From assembly GCA_038237805.1 (NCBI GenBank), contig JBBRYI010000007.1, positions 142,591 through 206,590 of the forward strand: 64,000 bases of DNA, read 5' to 3'. This DNA comes from JBBQFI01 sp038237805 (lineage in GTDB: Bacteria > Verrucomicrobiota > Verrucomicrobiia > Chthoniobacterales > UBA10450). The translations under genes and the position numbers were made by a program. A model generated the notes under the pieces. It searched no databases and was not told where the DNA came from. It was given only the letters and a program-made list of their open reading frames with translations. Of this stretch, positions 45,029 through 53,513 are shown in pieces (the first letter of the stretch is position 1; each line of letters begins with the position of its first letter).

Positions 45029-45667
45029 ATGTTTTCCATCGGCAAACTTCTCGGACACGACGAAACATTTTTTGATCTGCTCGAACGTAGCGCGCAGCAG
45101 GCGGACAATAGCGTCCATCACCTGGTCGGGCTGCTTGAAAAACTCGAACAAGGCGACTCTCCGCACAGTCTCGAAGAGTTTGCGCATAGTCGCCGTGAGG
45201 ATAAACGCATTACGCAAGAACTGACCGAAGCGCTCTCCACCACATTCATCACGCCCTTGGAGCGCGAAGATATTCAGGCGCTCGCGACCGCTCTTTATAA
45301 AATTCCCAAAACGGTCGAGAAAATTGGAGAGCGCATTTTGATTTGTCCGCAGGATCTGCACGGGCGCAGTTTCAAGAAACAAGTCGAGTTGCTCGATCAA
45401 GCCGCTGAAGCAGTCCTCGCGATGGTAAAGCAATTACGCAAAGGCACCGACATCGAAACAGCGCGCGAGATGAACGCACGTTTGCAGACGATCGAAGGTG
45501 ACGCCGATAAGCTGGAGCTCGATCTTTTGCGCGATCTCTATCATGGCGAATACGACACCAAACACATGATTTTTTTGCGCGATCTGTTTGAGCTGCTGGA
45601 AAAGGTGATCGACCGTTGTCGCGACGCGGGTAACATCATCCTGCAAATAGTGCTCAAGTACTCGTGA
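45029..45667 (+). CDS. DUF47 (PhoU-like) family protein
   Basis: 212 residues, all helical, with the PhoU-like repeat: KRITQELTEALSTTFITPLE and the partner motif KVIDRCRDAGNIILQ near the C-terminus. DUF47 genes usually sit directly before pit transporters and are thought to regulate them. The ribosome site is AAAGGGGAA. pit follows 16 bp downstream. Confidence 0.9.
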   Translation: MFSIGKLLGHDETFFDLLERSAQQADNSVHHLVGLLEKLEQGDSPHSLEEFAHSRREDKRITQELTEALSTTFITPLEREDIQALATALYKIPKTVEKIGERILICPQDLHGRSFKKQVELLDQAAEAVLAMVKQLRKGTDIETAREMNARLQTIEGDADKLELDLLRDLYHGEYDTKHMIFLRDLFELLEKVIDRCRDAGNIILQIVLKYS

Positions 45668-45683
45668 TTCGTTAGGCGGCTGC

Positions 45684-46715
45684 ATGCTCGCTTTTCTTTC
45701 CGTCCTCCTCGCGGCGATCATCTTCGAATACAGCAACGGGTTTCACGACGCCGCGAACGCTATTGCGACCGTCGTCTCGACAAAAGTTCTTACCCCCCGC
45801 CAGGCGATCGCGATGGCGGCGGTATTCAATCTGACCGGCGCACTCGTCGGCGGCGCGGTCGCCTCAACCATCGGCAAAGGTTTGGTGGATACGAATGTCG
45901 TTACGACGACGACAATACTTTGCGCGCTGATCGCGGCCTTCGCCTGGAACATCATCACGTGGTGGGTTGGACTTCCATCCAGTTCGAGCCATGCGCTGAT
46001 TGGCGGGTTGTGTGGCGCTGCGATCGCTTCGGCGCACGGTCGTTGGTCGGTCTTGAAATGGGGCGCGGGTTTGTGGCCGAAGGTGGTGCTGCCAATGTTA
46101 AGTTCGCCGATTGCCGGTTTTGTTCTTGGCGCGCTGATCATGTTTCTGCTTTTTCTCGCGTTGCATCGATTCAAGCCGCGTACCGTGCATTCAATTTTCG
46201 GCCGGCTACAAATCTTCAGCGCGGCCTGGATGGCACACAGTCACGGCACAAACGACGCCCAGAAAACGATGGGCATTATCACTCTCGCGCTTTTCACCGC
46301 GACGAAAGCGGGCAGCTTCGAACATCTTCCGCCCTGGCTGCAATTTTTGCACACGCCCGTTTTCGCGAATGTGCCATTGTGGGTAAAGGTCCTATGCGCT
46401 GCGACGATGGCGGCGGGAACTGCGGCCGGCGGATGGCGAATTATTCGCACGCTCGGTCATCGCATGGTGAAATTACAGCCGGTCCATGGTTTTGCGGCAG
46501 AGACGACTGCTGCGCTCATTATTCAAGGCGCAAGTCTCTACGGCATTCCACTTTCGACCACGCATGTCATCTCCACTTCGATCATGGGGGTCGGTGCAAT
46601 GAAACGTTTCAGCGGCGTGAAGTGGATAGTAGTCGAGCGCATCGTTTGGGCATGGATCTTCACCCTGCCCGCGACGGGACTTGCCGGTTATTTGCTAACG
46701 CGAATTTTCCTGTAG
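45684..46715 (+). CDS. pit: PiT-family inorganic phosphate transporter
   Basis: 343 residues. Around ten membrane helices. The two family repeats are visible: FEYSNGFHDAANAIATVVST in the N-terminal half and MAHSHGTNDAQKTMGIIT in the C-terminal half. It carries metal-phosphate with protons. TCGTTAGGC lies 7 bp before the ATG. The stop codon TAG (46713-46715) is part of the TGTAG left end of a palindromic element, so the C-terminus may have been reset by that insertion. Confidence 0.93.
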   Translation: MLAFLSVLLAAIIFEYSNGFHDAANAIATVVSTKVLTPRQAIAMAAVFNLTGALVGGAVASTIGKGLVDTNVVTTTTILCALIAAFAWNIITWWVGLPSSSSHALIGGLCGAAIASAHGRWSVLKWGAGLWPKVVLPMLSSPIAGFVLGALIMFLLFLALHRFKPRTVHSIFGRLQIFSAAWMAHSHGTNDAQKTMGIITLALFTATKAGSFEHLPPWLQFLHTPVFANVPLWVKVLCAATMAAGTAAGGWRIIRTLGHRMVKLQPVHGFAAETTAALIIQGASLYGIPLSTTHVISTSIMGVGAMKRFSGVKWIVVERIVWAWIFTLPATGLAGYLLTRIFL

Positions 46716-46774
46716 CCGCATCGGTGTGCGAAGCGCCGAGTGGCGCCTTCGCCGCCCACAGGGCGGCGGCTACA
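46711..46774. repeat. GTAGC-family palindromic element that supplies stops for two convergent genes
   Basis: Inverted 9-bp ends TGTAGCCGC and GCGGCTACA. Inside, the pairs GGCGC and GGGCGG/CCGCCC can form extra stems. The left TGTAG holds the TAG of pit (46713-46715), and the right CTACA holds the TAG of the Gfo/Idh gene read on the minus strand (46770-46772). Confidence 0.85.
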
Positions 46775-47810
46775 CTTTAATCTCGACCCACTCGATGCGT
46801 TTGCGCGAATCGGCGACTGCCTGCACGACGCGCATGTAAGCCACGCCGTCTTCAAAATCTGGATGCGGTCTCACACGGCCTTTCGATTTTACCGCCGCGA
46901 GAAAATCCTCTTCTACTCGCCATTCGCCCTCAAGCTCTGGAGGAATTTCCAAATTATGCAATGCGCGATCTTCGACCTGGCCACCCTGAATCAGATCGGA
47001 ACCGAAATCGTAAGTCAGCGTTCCAAGATCTCCGTAAATCTCCAGTCGATCGCCCGGCGCATGCGCATCGACACCGCTGAATTCCAATACGCCTTCCGCT
47101 CCATTGGCAAAAGTGCAAAGGACGGTCAGGACATCCGGGATAATTACCTCGTAACCTTGGCGCAGCGGTTGCAAAACTTTTCCACGCGCAAATACGCCGG
47201 TGATTTCGCCTAACCAGCGTTGCAGCACTTCGACGTAAATCCCAAGCGTCATTATATTGAGTCCGCTAATTTCGATGCGTTGTCGCCAGTGTGCCGGCGC
47301 TGTCGGATCGAGAAAATTGCCGTTGAGACTTTGCAGATGAATGTGATGAGGCGTGCCAACATAATTTTCGGCGAGTAACTTTTTTATGAGCAGATCGCCG
47401 CGCAAGCCGTAGGGCGGGGGACATAGCATTGTCACCAGCTCGGGATATTTTTTGGACACCGCGAGCATTTCTTCCGCTTCCGCTCGATCCATCGCCATGC
47501 GCGCCTGACAAAAAACGTGTTTACCCGCCTCGAGGGCGGAAAGGGTGACCGCGGAATGCATGTAGGGCGGCGTGCCAATCCAGATGATGTCCAGATCGTC
47601 AATCGCGAGCAGATCGGCCCAATTTTGCATTGGGGTCGCCTGCGGAAGATTTTCGCGGCAAAATTTTTCCGCGCTTTCGTAACTCGAATTCGAAACCGCG
47701 ATAATTTCTACTTCCGAGTGCTTTTTGAACGCGGGCAAATGCCGTTTCTGTACAATCGCCCCTGCGCCAACAATGCCAACGCGCAGTTTGTGATTATTCG
47801 TCCGGCTCAT
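46770..47810 (-). CDS. Gfo/Idh/MocA family NAD(P)-dependent oxidoreductase
   Basis: 346 residues. An N-terminal Rossmann fold (RVGIVGAGAIVQKRHLPAF) is followed by the alpha/beta domain with EAGKHVFCQARMAMDRAEAE. The usual EKP motif that holds the catalytic Lys reads CQARMAM, so the active-site Lys seems to be missing; activity may be altered. Substrate unknown, probably a sugar or cyclitol. Its stop codon lies in a palindromic element shared with pit. Confidence 0.8.
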   Translation of the reverse strand: MSRTNNHKLRVGIVGAGAIVQKRHLPAFKKHSEVEIIAVSNSSYESAEKFCRENLPQATPMQNWADLLAIDDLDIIWIGTPPYMHSAVTLSALEAGKHVFCQARMAMDRAEAEEMLAVSKKYPELVTMLCPPPYGLRGDLLIKKLLAENYVGTPHHIHLQSLNGNFLDPTAPAHWRQRIEISGLNIMTLGIYVEVLQRWLGEITGVFARGKVLQPLRQGYEVIIPDVLTVLCTFANGAEGVLEFSGVDAHAPGDRLEIYGDLGTLTYDFGSDLIQGGQVEDRALHNLEIPPELEGEWRVEEDFLAAVKSKGRVRPHPDFEDGVAYMRVVQAVADSRKRIEWVEIKV

Positions 47811-47918
47811 AAGGTGATTAAGCGCGAATAACCTTTGACCGTCACGCGCAAAAGGCGTTCAAGAATCGCTTGACCGGCAGGGAAGCGCGCGGCAGCTTAC
47901 GCGTCCTTTTCAGAGAGT

Positions 47919-48182
47919 ATGTCAAGAGTTTGCAGCATCACAGGATCAAAGCCCACGCGTGGCAGCATCATTCATCGCCGCGGTATGGCGAAGAAGAAGG
48001 GCGGCGTCGGCCGGCACGTGACGAAAAATGTCCCACGCGAATTCGCACCGAACTTACATGAGCACCGCATCTGGGTGCCGGAACTGAAGAAGTTTGTGCG
48101 CATCCGCGTGACGGCGCGCGGGCTTAAGACAATCAACAAGAACGGCGCCTTCGCCGCTTTGAAAAGCGCGGGCGTAATCTAA
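47919..48182 (+). CDS. rpmB: 50S ribosomal protein L28
   Basis: 87 residues. MSRVCSITGSKPTRGSIIHR, GMAKKKGGVGRHVTKNVPRE and the C-terminal LKKFVRIRVTARGLKTINKN are typical of L28, with one Cys near the N-terminus. It is a large-subunit protein. It converges with the next gene: the stops overlap by four bases (48179-48182). Confidence 0.93.
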   Translation: MSRVCSITGSKPTRGSIIHRRGMAKKKGGVGRHVTKNVPREFAPNLHEHRIWVPELKKFVRIRVTARGLKTINKNGAFAALKSAGVI

Positions 48183-49600
48183 GCGTTTGCTTCAGGTAGG
48201 GGCGGTTCACCGAGCCGCTCGTGGGCGATTGGATCAATCGCCCCTACCTGCATTTGCGTTTCCGGTTCGGCGGCTGGCACAGGCGCCGCTACATCGGGTT
48301 TGTTCGCCTCGTTAGGCAATTTCACTCGCGGCAAATCGAGCGAGCCATCATTGAACTCGATCACGTAGCCGGAGCTGATTAACCACCTCAAGTCTGAAGC
48401 AAGGCTCAACTTCAATCGTTCCGCATCGGAATTTTCGGGTGCAGTGGAGATCAGTTTCTCCGCCAATTCCTTGCGGGGAATTCGTGGCGTCGCCGTGATC
48501 GCTTCGAGAATGGCGGCAATCGAAGGTGAGACTGAAGTCAGTTCGTGTCTGAACGAACGCAAGCGAATGGGTGAAACAAAAAGCATTCCGCGGCGGTGCC
48601 GGAAAACGTTTAGACCGGCCTGACGCAACGCACCGCCGAGCTCTTGCATCATCCCTGAAGGGGAACGTGTTTCGTGAGCCCAGGCGTTCTCGATCGCGCG
48701 ACCGAGCCCGCGGTCCGGCAAACGCCGACTCAAGACGCCGCGGATCGTCCATTCCGGCGCCGCGCGAATCAGATCCGGCAAATAGTGTTGACGAAAATGA
48801 CGTTCCGCCTCGCTCGCGTTGTTGAAAGTAATCGGTGTCTCGTCTCGAGTGGTTGTGTAGGTAGTGACGTTACGCGCCTGTTCCTTCCATTGCTCTACTG
48901 CAGCGGGATCGCTTACGATTTCGATTTGCCGTTGATAATCCGCGAAACTCATCCGGCGGCTGAAGCGTTGTTCGTAAAGATTGCGCAATTGCGCCTGATA
49001 ACTGTGATGGTTGGTCGGACCGAGCAGTGTTCCGCTCGCGCGGCAGCGTGCGACGTTGGTAAAATTCCCTTTGATCGGATCGCTTTGCACGACGTCGATC
49101 TTGTAAAAATCTTCCTTCATCAGATCGAATGCGCTGGTTTCGAGTAAGCGACGGTCCGTTGAAACTGGTCCATGCTCGCCGAGCTGATACAGCTCGGTCT
49201 GCTCCGGGGCATGCAGCCGAACGATGTAACGCTCCGGCTTCTCGAGAAAGAGCCGCGCCAAAGCAAAGAGCGAGTAAGCAACCGAGCCGGACTTAATCTG
49301 CGCGATGACGTTCTCCAGCGAAGGGGGCTGCGGAAGAAAGCGCACCGTTACCGCAGGAAGAATTGGTGCCGGCGGATGCTCTTCCCGATTTGCTTCACGA
49401 TGATTGAAGCCGCGCTGCTCTCGGCGAGCGGGGCGCGACGATCCGCGTCGCCGGTCGGGAGGTCGTCCGTCCCGCCGCGGTGGCGCTTCCAATTCTTCTC
49501 CGGCGAATTCTGCATACTCGTTAGGCGCGGCCGGCTCTTTGACCCACGCGGGTAAAAGTTTCAAATCCAGCAGATCGGCAGCGGGCGCGGGCGCAGACAT
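48179..49600 (-). CDS. hypothetical protein with repeat-derived C-terminus
   Basis: 473 residues, not recognised. The N-terminal 80 residues are rich in Pro, Arg and Gly (PPRRDGRPPDRRRGSSRPAR), like a disordered nucleic-acid-binding segment. The middle part is folded (VIAQIKSGSVAYSLFALARL, then DVVQSDPIKGNFTNVARCRA). A helical C-terminal part (IAAILEAITATPRIPRKELA) could be a winged-helix. The last 20 residues or so come from a palindromic element at 48193-48250, which continues to a stop just beyond it. RNA-binding is only a guess. Confidence 0.7.
   Translation of the reverse strand: MSAPAPAADLLDLKLLPAWVKEPAAPNEYAEFAGEELEAPPRRDGRPPDRRRGSSRPARREQRGFNHREANREEHPPAPILPAVTVRFLPQPPSLENVIAQIKSGSVAYSLFALARLFLEKPERYIVRLHAPEQTELYQLGEHGPVSTDRRLLETSAFDLMKEDFYKIDVVQSDPIKGNFTNVARCRASGTLLGPTNHHSYQAQLRNLYEQRFSRRMSFADYQRQIEIVSDPAAVEQWKEQARNVTTYTTTRDETPITFNNASEAERHFRQHYLPDLIRAAPEWTIRGVLSRRLPDRGLGRAIENAWAHETRSPSGMMQELGGALRQAGLNVFRHRRGMLFVSPIRLRSFRHELTSVSPSIAAILEAITATPRIPRKELAEKLISTAPENSDAERLKLSLASDLRWLISSGYVIEFNDGSLDLPRVKLPNEANKPDVAAPVPAAEPETQMQVGAIDPIAHERLGEPPLPEANA
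48193..48250. repeat. GGTAGGGG-family palindromic element at the 3' end of the 48.2-kb gene
   Basis: Inverted 10-bp ends CAGGTAGGGG and CCCCTACCTG flank two hairpins, GCGGTTCACCGAGCCGC and one built on GGGCGATT/AATCGCCC. Related copies lie near 55.9 and 62.2 kb. The element is read through in frame by the minus-strand gene. Confidence 0.85.
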
Positions 49601-49902
49601 TTGTTCTCTTTTACGCCAAGCCTACGCGAAGTAAACAACGCTGCGTTGCAAAACGCACACTGGAAGCGATTTCCCAGCTGTTATCCTGAGCGCCGCGAAG
49701 GATCTTCCCGCTTCGTTGCGTGCGCAATTGTAACTTGCGAGATCCCCTCGCATTCGCTCGGGATGACAGGCTGGATGCACGCGTTCGTCTCGAGACCGAT
49801 AGCCTGAAAATGATTGACAAGCGGGCTAATTCATTTACTTGCCATGCTGTGCCGGGAAAGCTTTAGTTCTGCCCCGAAACGCAACCCGAAAGAAAACTTT
49901 TT
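49601..49902. other. gap before acpP with a repeat
   Basis: The 302-bp gap holds a GTCAT-family repeat (49680-49767) and the acpP upstream region. TTGACA at 49814-49819 could be a -35 box, but I do not see a convincing -10 at the usual distance. No gene is visible. Confidence 0.5.
49680..49767. repeat. palindromic repeat, GTCAT-family copy near acpP
   Basis: It starts GTTATCCTGAGCGCCGCGAA and ends CGCTCGGGATGAC, so its ends match the copies at 3.9 and 22.7 kb with small differences. It lies between two divergent genes and does not overlap either. Confidence 0.8.
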
Positions 49903-50154
49903 ATGTCGGAAAAATCAATTGAAGAGAAGGTGAAAGACATCATCGTGGAACAGTTGGGAGTGAATCCCGAACAGGTTACGCCCACGGCTTCTTTCATTGA
50001 AGATTTGGGCGCGGACTCGCTCGATATTGTCGAGCTGGTCATGGCTTTCGAGGAGGAATTCTCGGTTGAAGTGCCGGACGAAGATGCGGAGAAGCTGCAA
50101 ACCGTCGGCGACGTCATTAAATACATCGAGGAGAAGGCCAACAAGCAGGCTTGA
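49903..50154 (+). CDS. acpP: acyl carrier protein
   Basis: 83 residues. The phosphopantetheine Ser39 sits in the canonical LGADSLDIVEL. The protein is acidic and helical, carrying acyl chains in fatty-acid synthesis. It stands apart from fabF and other partner genes, with its own upstream gap and a strong terminator right after, so it is probably a single-gene transcript, as suits a highly made protein. Confidence 0.97.
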   Translation: MSEKSIEEKVKDIIVEQLGVNPEQVTPTASFIEDLGADSLDIVELVMAFEEEFSVEVPDEDAEKLQTVGDVIKYIEEKANKQA

Positions 50155-50182
50155 GACAACGCCACCCTTCAGGCGTTTTGCG

Positions 50183-50210
50183 AAAAACACGGTTACGGCC
50201 GTGTTTTTTT
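50183..50210 (+). terminator. intrinsic terminator after acpP
   Basis: Stem AAAAACACGG/CCGTGTTTTT around a short loop, then a run of T, starting 28 bp after the acpP stop. The A-run at the left means it may also act on the minus strand, but no minus-strand gene ends there. Confidence 0.88.
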
Positions 50211-50254
50211 GTTGCCGGTTGCAGTTGCGCTTAAGCGCGACAGACTAACGAGCG

Positions 50255-51421
50255 ATGAGTAACCATTTCTGGGAGCGACCGCTGTTTCACCTCGCCGGTC
50301 ATCACATCTCGCTCCTCGGAATCATTGCCTTCATGGCTTTGTTTGCGGCTGGCCTCGTCGTCGCGAGCGCCGCCCAAAGCAGCGGGGTCCGGCGTCTTTT
50401 CAGCAGGTTTAAGCTCGAACCGAAATTCAGCGCCATTGTTACTACGCTGCTGAGCGTGGCGGCGTTTATCTTTTTCACCGTCAGCGCGATCAACGCCTCC
50501 GGCATTCCGCTTTCCTGGAATGCGCCGCTGCCGGGAGTTTCCTTAAGCCTCGTCCAAATCTTTTTGCTCGTCGCTCTGCTCATCGCCGTCTTTTGGATTT
50601 CTTCGCGCACGAAGCGTTTCCTCTTCAATCGCTTTCTCGTCGAGAGCGGTCTCGATCGCTCATTGCAATATGCGATCGCGCAAATCGTCAGCAATCTCGT
50701 TCTCGTCATCGGCATTTTTATTGTCCTTGAGAACACCGGCATCCATCTCGGAGCATTGACAGTTTTCGCCGGGGCCGTCGGCGTGGGTGTCGGCTTTGGT
50801 CTGCAAAATATCGCCAGCAATTTCATCAGTGGCCTCGTCATCCTGACGGAGCGGCCGATTACGATCGGCGATCGCGTGGACGTCGCGGGCATCGTCGGTC
50901 AAGTACAGCAAATCCGCGCCCGCAGCACGGTCGTGGTCACGAACGACAACATCGCGACCATCGTTCCCAATACGAAGTTCATCGATTCGCCGGTGACGAA
51001 TTGGACCTATGGCGATCCGCGCGTCCGGTTTCGCATTCCGATCGGTGTTGCTTACGGAAGCGACGTCGAAAAAGTCAGCGAGGTTTTGATTGCGGCTGGC
51101 GCGGAAAATCCGCACACGTTAAAGGACCCCGCACCGAGCGTTTTCTTCGGTAGCTTTGGCGACAGCGCGCTTAATTTTGAGCTCGTTGTTTGGAGTAGCG
51201 AAATGAGTAATCGGCCACGCCGGTATCGCAGCGAGTTAAATTTTGCGATCGAGCGAAAATTGCGGGAAGCCGGCATCGAGATTCCGTTTCCGCAGCGCGA
51301 TCTGCATATTCGCAGCGGCGTACTAAAGACGGAAAATGTCTACACCGAGGAAGAAGAAAACCGCGATTCGACCGAACGTTCTTCAACACGAGCGGCCGGG
51401 CGTCAAGGCCGCGAAAGTTGA
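50255..51421 (+). CDS. MscS-type mechanosensitive channel
   Basis: 388 residues. Four or so membrane helices precede the pore helix TM3, visible as LTVFAGAVGVGVGFGLQNIA, followed by SNFISGLVILTERPITIGDR. The beta domain carries IVGQVQQIRARSTVVVTNDN and the cytoplasmic vestibule ends near IEIPFPQRDLHIRS. It opens under membrane tension and releases solutes on osmotic downshock. The C-terminal tail is short and polar. Confidence 0.9.
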   Translation: MSNHFWERPLFHLAGHHISLLGIIAFMALFAAGLVVASAAQSSGVRRLFSRFKLEPKFSAIVTTLLSVAAFIFFTVSAINASGIPLSWNAPLPGVSLSLVQIFLLVALLIAVFWISSRTKRFLFNRFLVESGLDRSLQYAIAQIVSNLVLVIGIFIVLENTGIHLGALTVFAGAVGVGVGFGLQNIASNFISGLVILTERPITIGDRVDVAGIVGQVQQIRARSTVVVTNDNIATIVPNTKFIDSPVTNWTYGDPRVRFRIPIGVAYGSDVEKVSEVLIAAGAENPHTLKDPAPSVFFGSFGDSALNFELVVWSSEMSNRPRRYRSELNFAIERKLREAGIEIPFPQRDLHIRSGVLKTENVYTEEEENRDSTERSSTRAAGRQGRES

Positions 51422-51478
51422 GAAATCGGCGAAAACTGCTACATCTTTGTCTCTGACCGGCTGCTTGCCGGCAACCTC

Positions 51479-52639
51479 ATGCAACCCGGCATTATTCCGT
51501 TATCTGACGGAACGGCGAAAGTCCTATCGCGTTCCGAGCTTGAGCAATGTGACGCGTGGAAAATGACTTTCCGCGGTGAATGCAAGGACCGCCGTTTTTA
51601 CGAGATCATGGCGCAAACACTTGCGGCCGATTTTGAGTATCAATACCTGGTGCTCGAGGATTCCACCGGAAGAGTGCGTGCCATTCAACCGCTCTTCTTC
51701 GTGCGGCAAAACGTCTGCGAAGGAGTTTCAGGAAAAGTCCGTCACCTCGTGGACAAGGTGCAGCAGCGTTTCCCGCGCTTCCTCACCATGCGAGTGTTGA
51801 TGGTGGGTTGCGCTGCGGGCGAAAGTCATCTCGGTGTTTGTCTTCCCGAGGATAAGGAATGGGCCGCCGCCCGGTTGCACGAAAGTCTTAAGACTTATGC
51901 GCGCAACAACCGCGCCTCACTCGTCGTCCTGAAAGATTTCTCGGCGATGTATCGGGAAACGCTGCGCCCTTTTTCTTCCAATGGTTACGTCCGCATTCCG
52001 AGCATGCCGATGACGCGGCTGCGTCTTAACTACTCCGACTTCGAACAATATCTGAACTCGTTAGGCAAAGCGACGCGGAAAAATTTGCGCCGAAAATTTC
52101 GAAAAACGGAAAGCGCCGCGCCTATCCAGCTCGAAGTAATCAACGATGTCACCCCGTACATCGAAGAGATTTATCCGCTCTATTTGCAGGTTCATGAACG
52201 TTCGCCTCTCAAATTCGAGCGACTAACCAAAGAGTATCTTTGCAGCCTGGGACGCGAGATGCCGGAACGTACGCGGTTTTTTATTTGGCGACAGGAGGCA
52301 AAAGTGATCGCGTTCAGCGTTTGTATGGTCCACGCCGGCACGATTTACGATGACTATCTTGGCCTCGATTACCGTGTTGCTTACGATTTAAATCTCTATT
52401 TCTACACGCTGCGCGACATCATTAAATGGGCGCTCGAACAGAGACTGGAAAATTACTGCAGCAGCCCGCTTAACTACGATCCAAAGCTTCACCTCGGTTG
52501 CGATCTGATGCCGCTCGACCTTTATGTCACGCACACAAAGCCGATGTTGAATCCGATTTTTCACCGTCTTCTCAAGTTTCTGGAGCCGACCCGCCACGAT
52601 CCGGTGCTGCGCCAGTTTCCGAACGCGCACCAGCTCTGA
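51479..52639 (+). CDS. GNAT-like acetyltransferase (BioF2/FemAB-type)
   Basis: 386 residues. The C-terminal half has the pattern of the double-GNAT, FemAB-like group: LNSLGKATRKNLRRKFRKTE, then YPLYLQVHERSPLKFERLTK and YDDYLGLDYRVAYDLNLYFY. Such proteins move acyl or amino-acyl groups, often in envelope or exopolysaccharide synthesis. Substrate unknown. The TCGTTAGGC motif at 52058 is read as SLG. A GTCAT-family repeat follows the stop. Confidence 0.75.
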   Translation: MQPGIIPLSDGTAKVLSRSELEQCDAWKMTFRGECKDRRFYEIMAQTLAADFEYQYLVLEDSTGRVRAIQPLFFVRQNVCEGVSGKVRHLVDKVQQRFPRFLTMRVLMVGCAAGESHLGVCLPEDKEWAAARLHESLKTYARNNRASLVVLKDFSAMYRETLRPFSSNGYVRIPSMPMTRLRLNYSDFEQYLNSLGKATRKNLRRKFRKTESAAPIQLEVINDVTPYIEEIYPLYLQVHERSPLKFERLTKEYLCSLGREMPERTRFFIWRQEAKVIAFSVCMVHAGTIYDDYLGLDYRVAYDLNLYFYTLRDIIKWALEQRLENYCSSPLNYDPKLHLGCDLMPLDLYVTHTKPMLNPIFHRLLKFLEPTRHDPVLRQFPNAHQL

Positions 52640-52673
52640 TTCCGTCTGCAAATCCGCGACAGGGCGAGCCGTT

Positions 52674-52757
52674 GTCATTCCGACCGAAGTGAACAATAAG
52701 AGATGTCTCCCGCCTTCATTTTATTACGGCGCGGCAGGCGACTACGCTCGACATGAC
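52674..52757. repeat. GTCAT-family palindromic repeat overlapping the start of an SMR-like gene
   Basis: It runs from GTCATTCCGACCGAAGTGAA to CGCTCGACATGAC. The ATG of the gene at 52753 is inside the last bases (ACATGAC), so the start codon is provided by the element. Confidence 0.75.
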
Positions 52758-53172
52758 AAGCAGGTCAACGCGTGAGCGCCCTTCCGGCTTTCGCAATCCA
52801 TGGTTACAGTTGGTCCTCAGTGTTGCGTGCGTTCTTGTCTCCGAGCTGCTGCTGAAGCGCGGCGCCTCGGACATCGCACACCTTGGAAGCTCGTGGTCCT
52901 GGACTGGAATTAACGGACTCACATCGCCGCTCGTCTGGCTCGCAATTGTTTTCGTCATCGCCAGCTTCATCACCTGGCTCTACGTCCTCAAATACATTCC
53001 GCTCTCAATTGCATTTCCGCTTTCGAGAGTAGTCGACGCGCTGGTGCCGCTCTGTAGTTGGATTTTTCTTGGCGAAACAATCTCATCTCGGCGCTGGATG
53101 GGGATTGCTCTCGTCGTAATCGGTCTCGCCGTCATCGCAAAACCAGTTGCGCGCATGGAGGAACGATTATGA
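52753..53172 (+). CDS. small DMT/EamA-type membrane protein, first of a pair
   Basis: 139 residues with four membrane helices (LVLSVACVLVSELLL, PLVWLAIVFVIASFITWLYVL, FPLSRVVDALVPLCSWIFLG, MGIALVVIGLAVIA). Size and helix number fit small-multidrug-resistance or ArnE/ArnF-like half transporters, which pair as heterodimers. The second gene overlaps by four bases. The start at 52753 lies in a repeat; no other start in frame looks better, so the first few residues are uncertain. Confidence 0.75.
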   Translation: MTSRSTRERPSGFRNPWLQLVLSVACVLVSELLLKRGASDIAHLGSSWSWTGINGLTSPLVWLAIVFVIASFITWLYVLKYIPLSIAFPLSRVVDALVPLCSWIFLGETISSRRWMGIALVVIGLAVIAKPVARMEERL

Positions 53173-53513
53173 CTTGGTGGTCGTTCTCTCTCATCCTCAC
53201 GTCGCTGATTACATTCGTAGCGGGTCAGCTTCTCTTAAAAAAGGGAATGGAACTGACGACTCACAGCAGTCGTAACGCGCGACGGTTTGGTTCGTTCATT
53301 GTTGGAGGAATTGTGGCGATGACCATTTCGTTTTTTCTTACGCTGGGCCTGCTACAACGTTTTGACCTGAGTTATCTCTACCCTTTCCAGGGCTTGAGTG
53401 TCGTCCTCATCGCGATCGCCGCCGCGGCTACTCTTCGTGAGAAAATTACGCCGAAATTGGCAATTGGTTCGCTTTTGATCAGCGCCGGGATTGTTCTTGT
53501 TTCACTCAGCTAA
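53169..53513 (+). CDS. small DMT/EamA-type membrane protein, second of a pair
   Basis: 114 residues from the ATG at 53169, which overlaps the first gene's stop (ATGA). Four helices, including FSLILTSLITFVAGQLLL and LAIGSLLISAGIVLVSLS, plus the family-like YPFQGLSVVLIAIAAAATL. With the first protein it probably forms a heterodimeric exporter or flippase; the substrate is unknown. It overlaps the convergent arginase-like gene by 12 bp. Confidence 0.78.
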   Translation: MTWWSFSLILTSLITFVAGQLLLKKGMELTTHSSRNARRFGSFIVGGIVAMTISFFLTLGLLQRFDLSYLYPFQGLSVVLIAIAAAATLREKITPKLAIGSLLISAGIVLVSLS

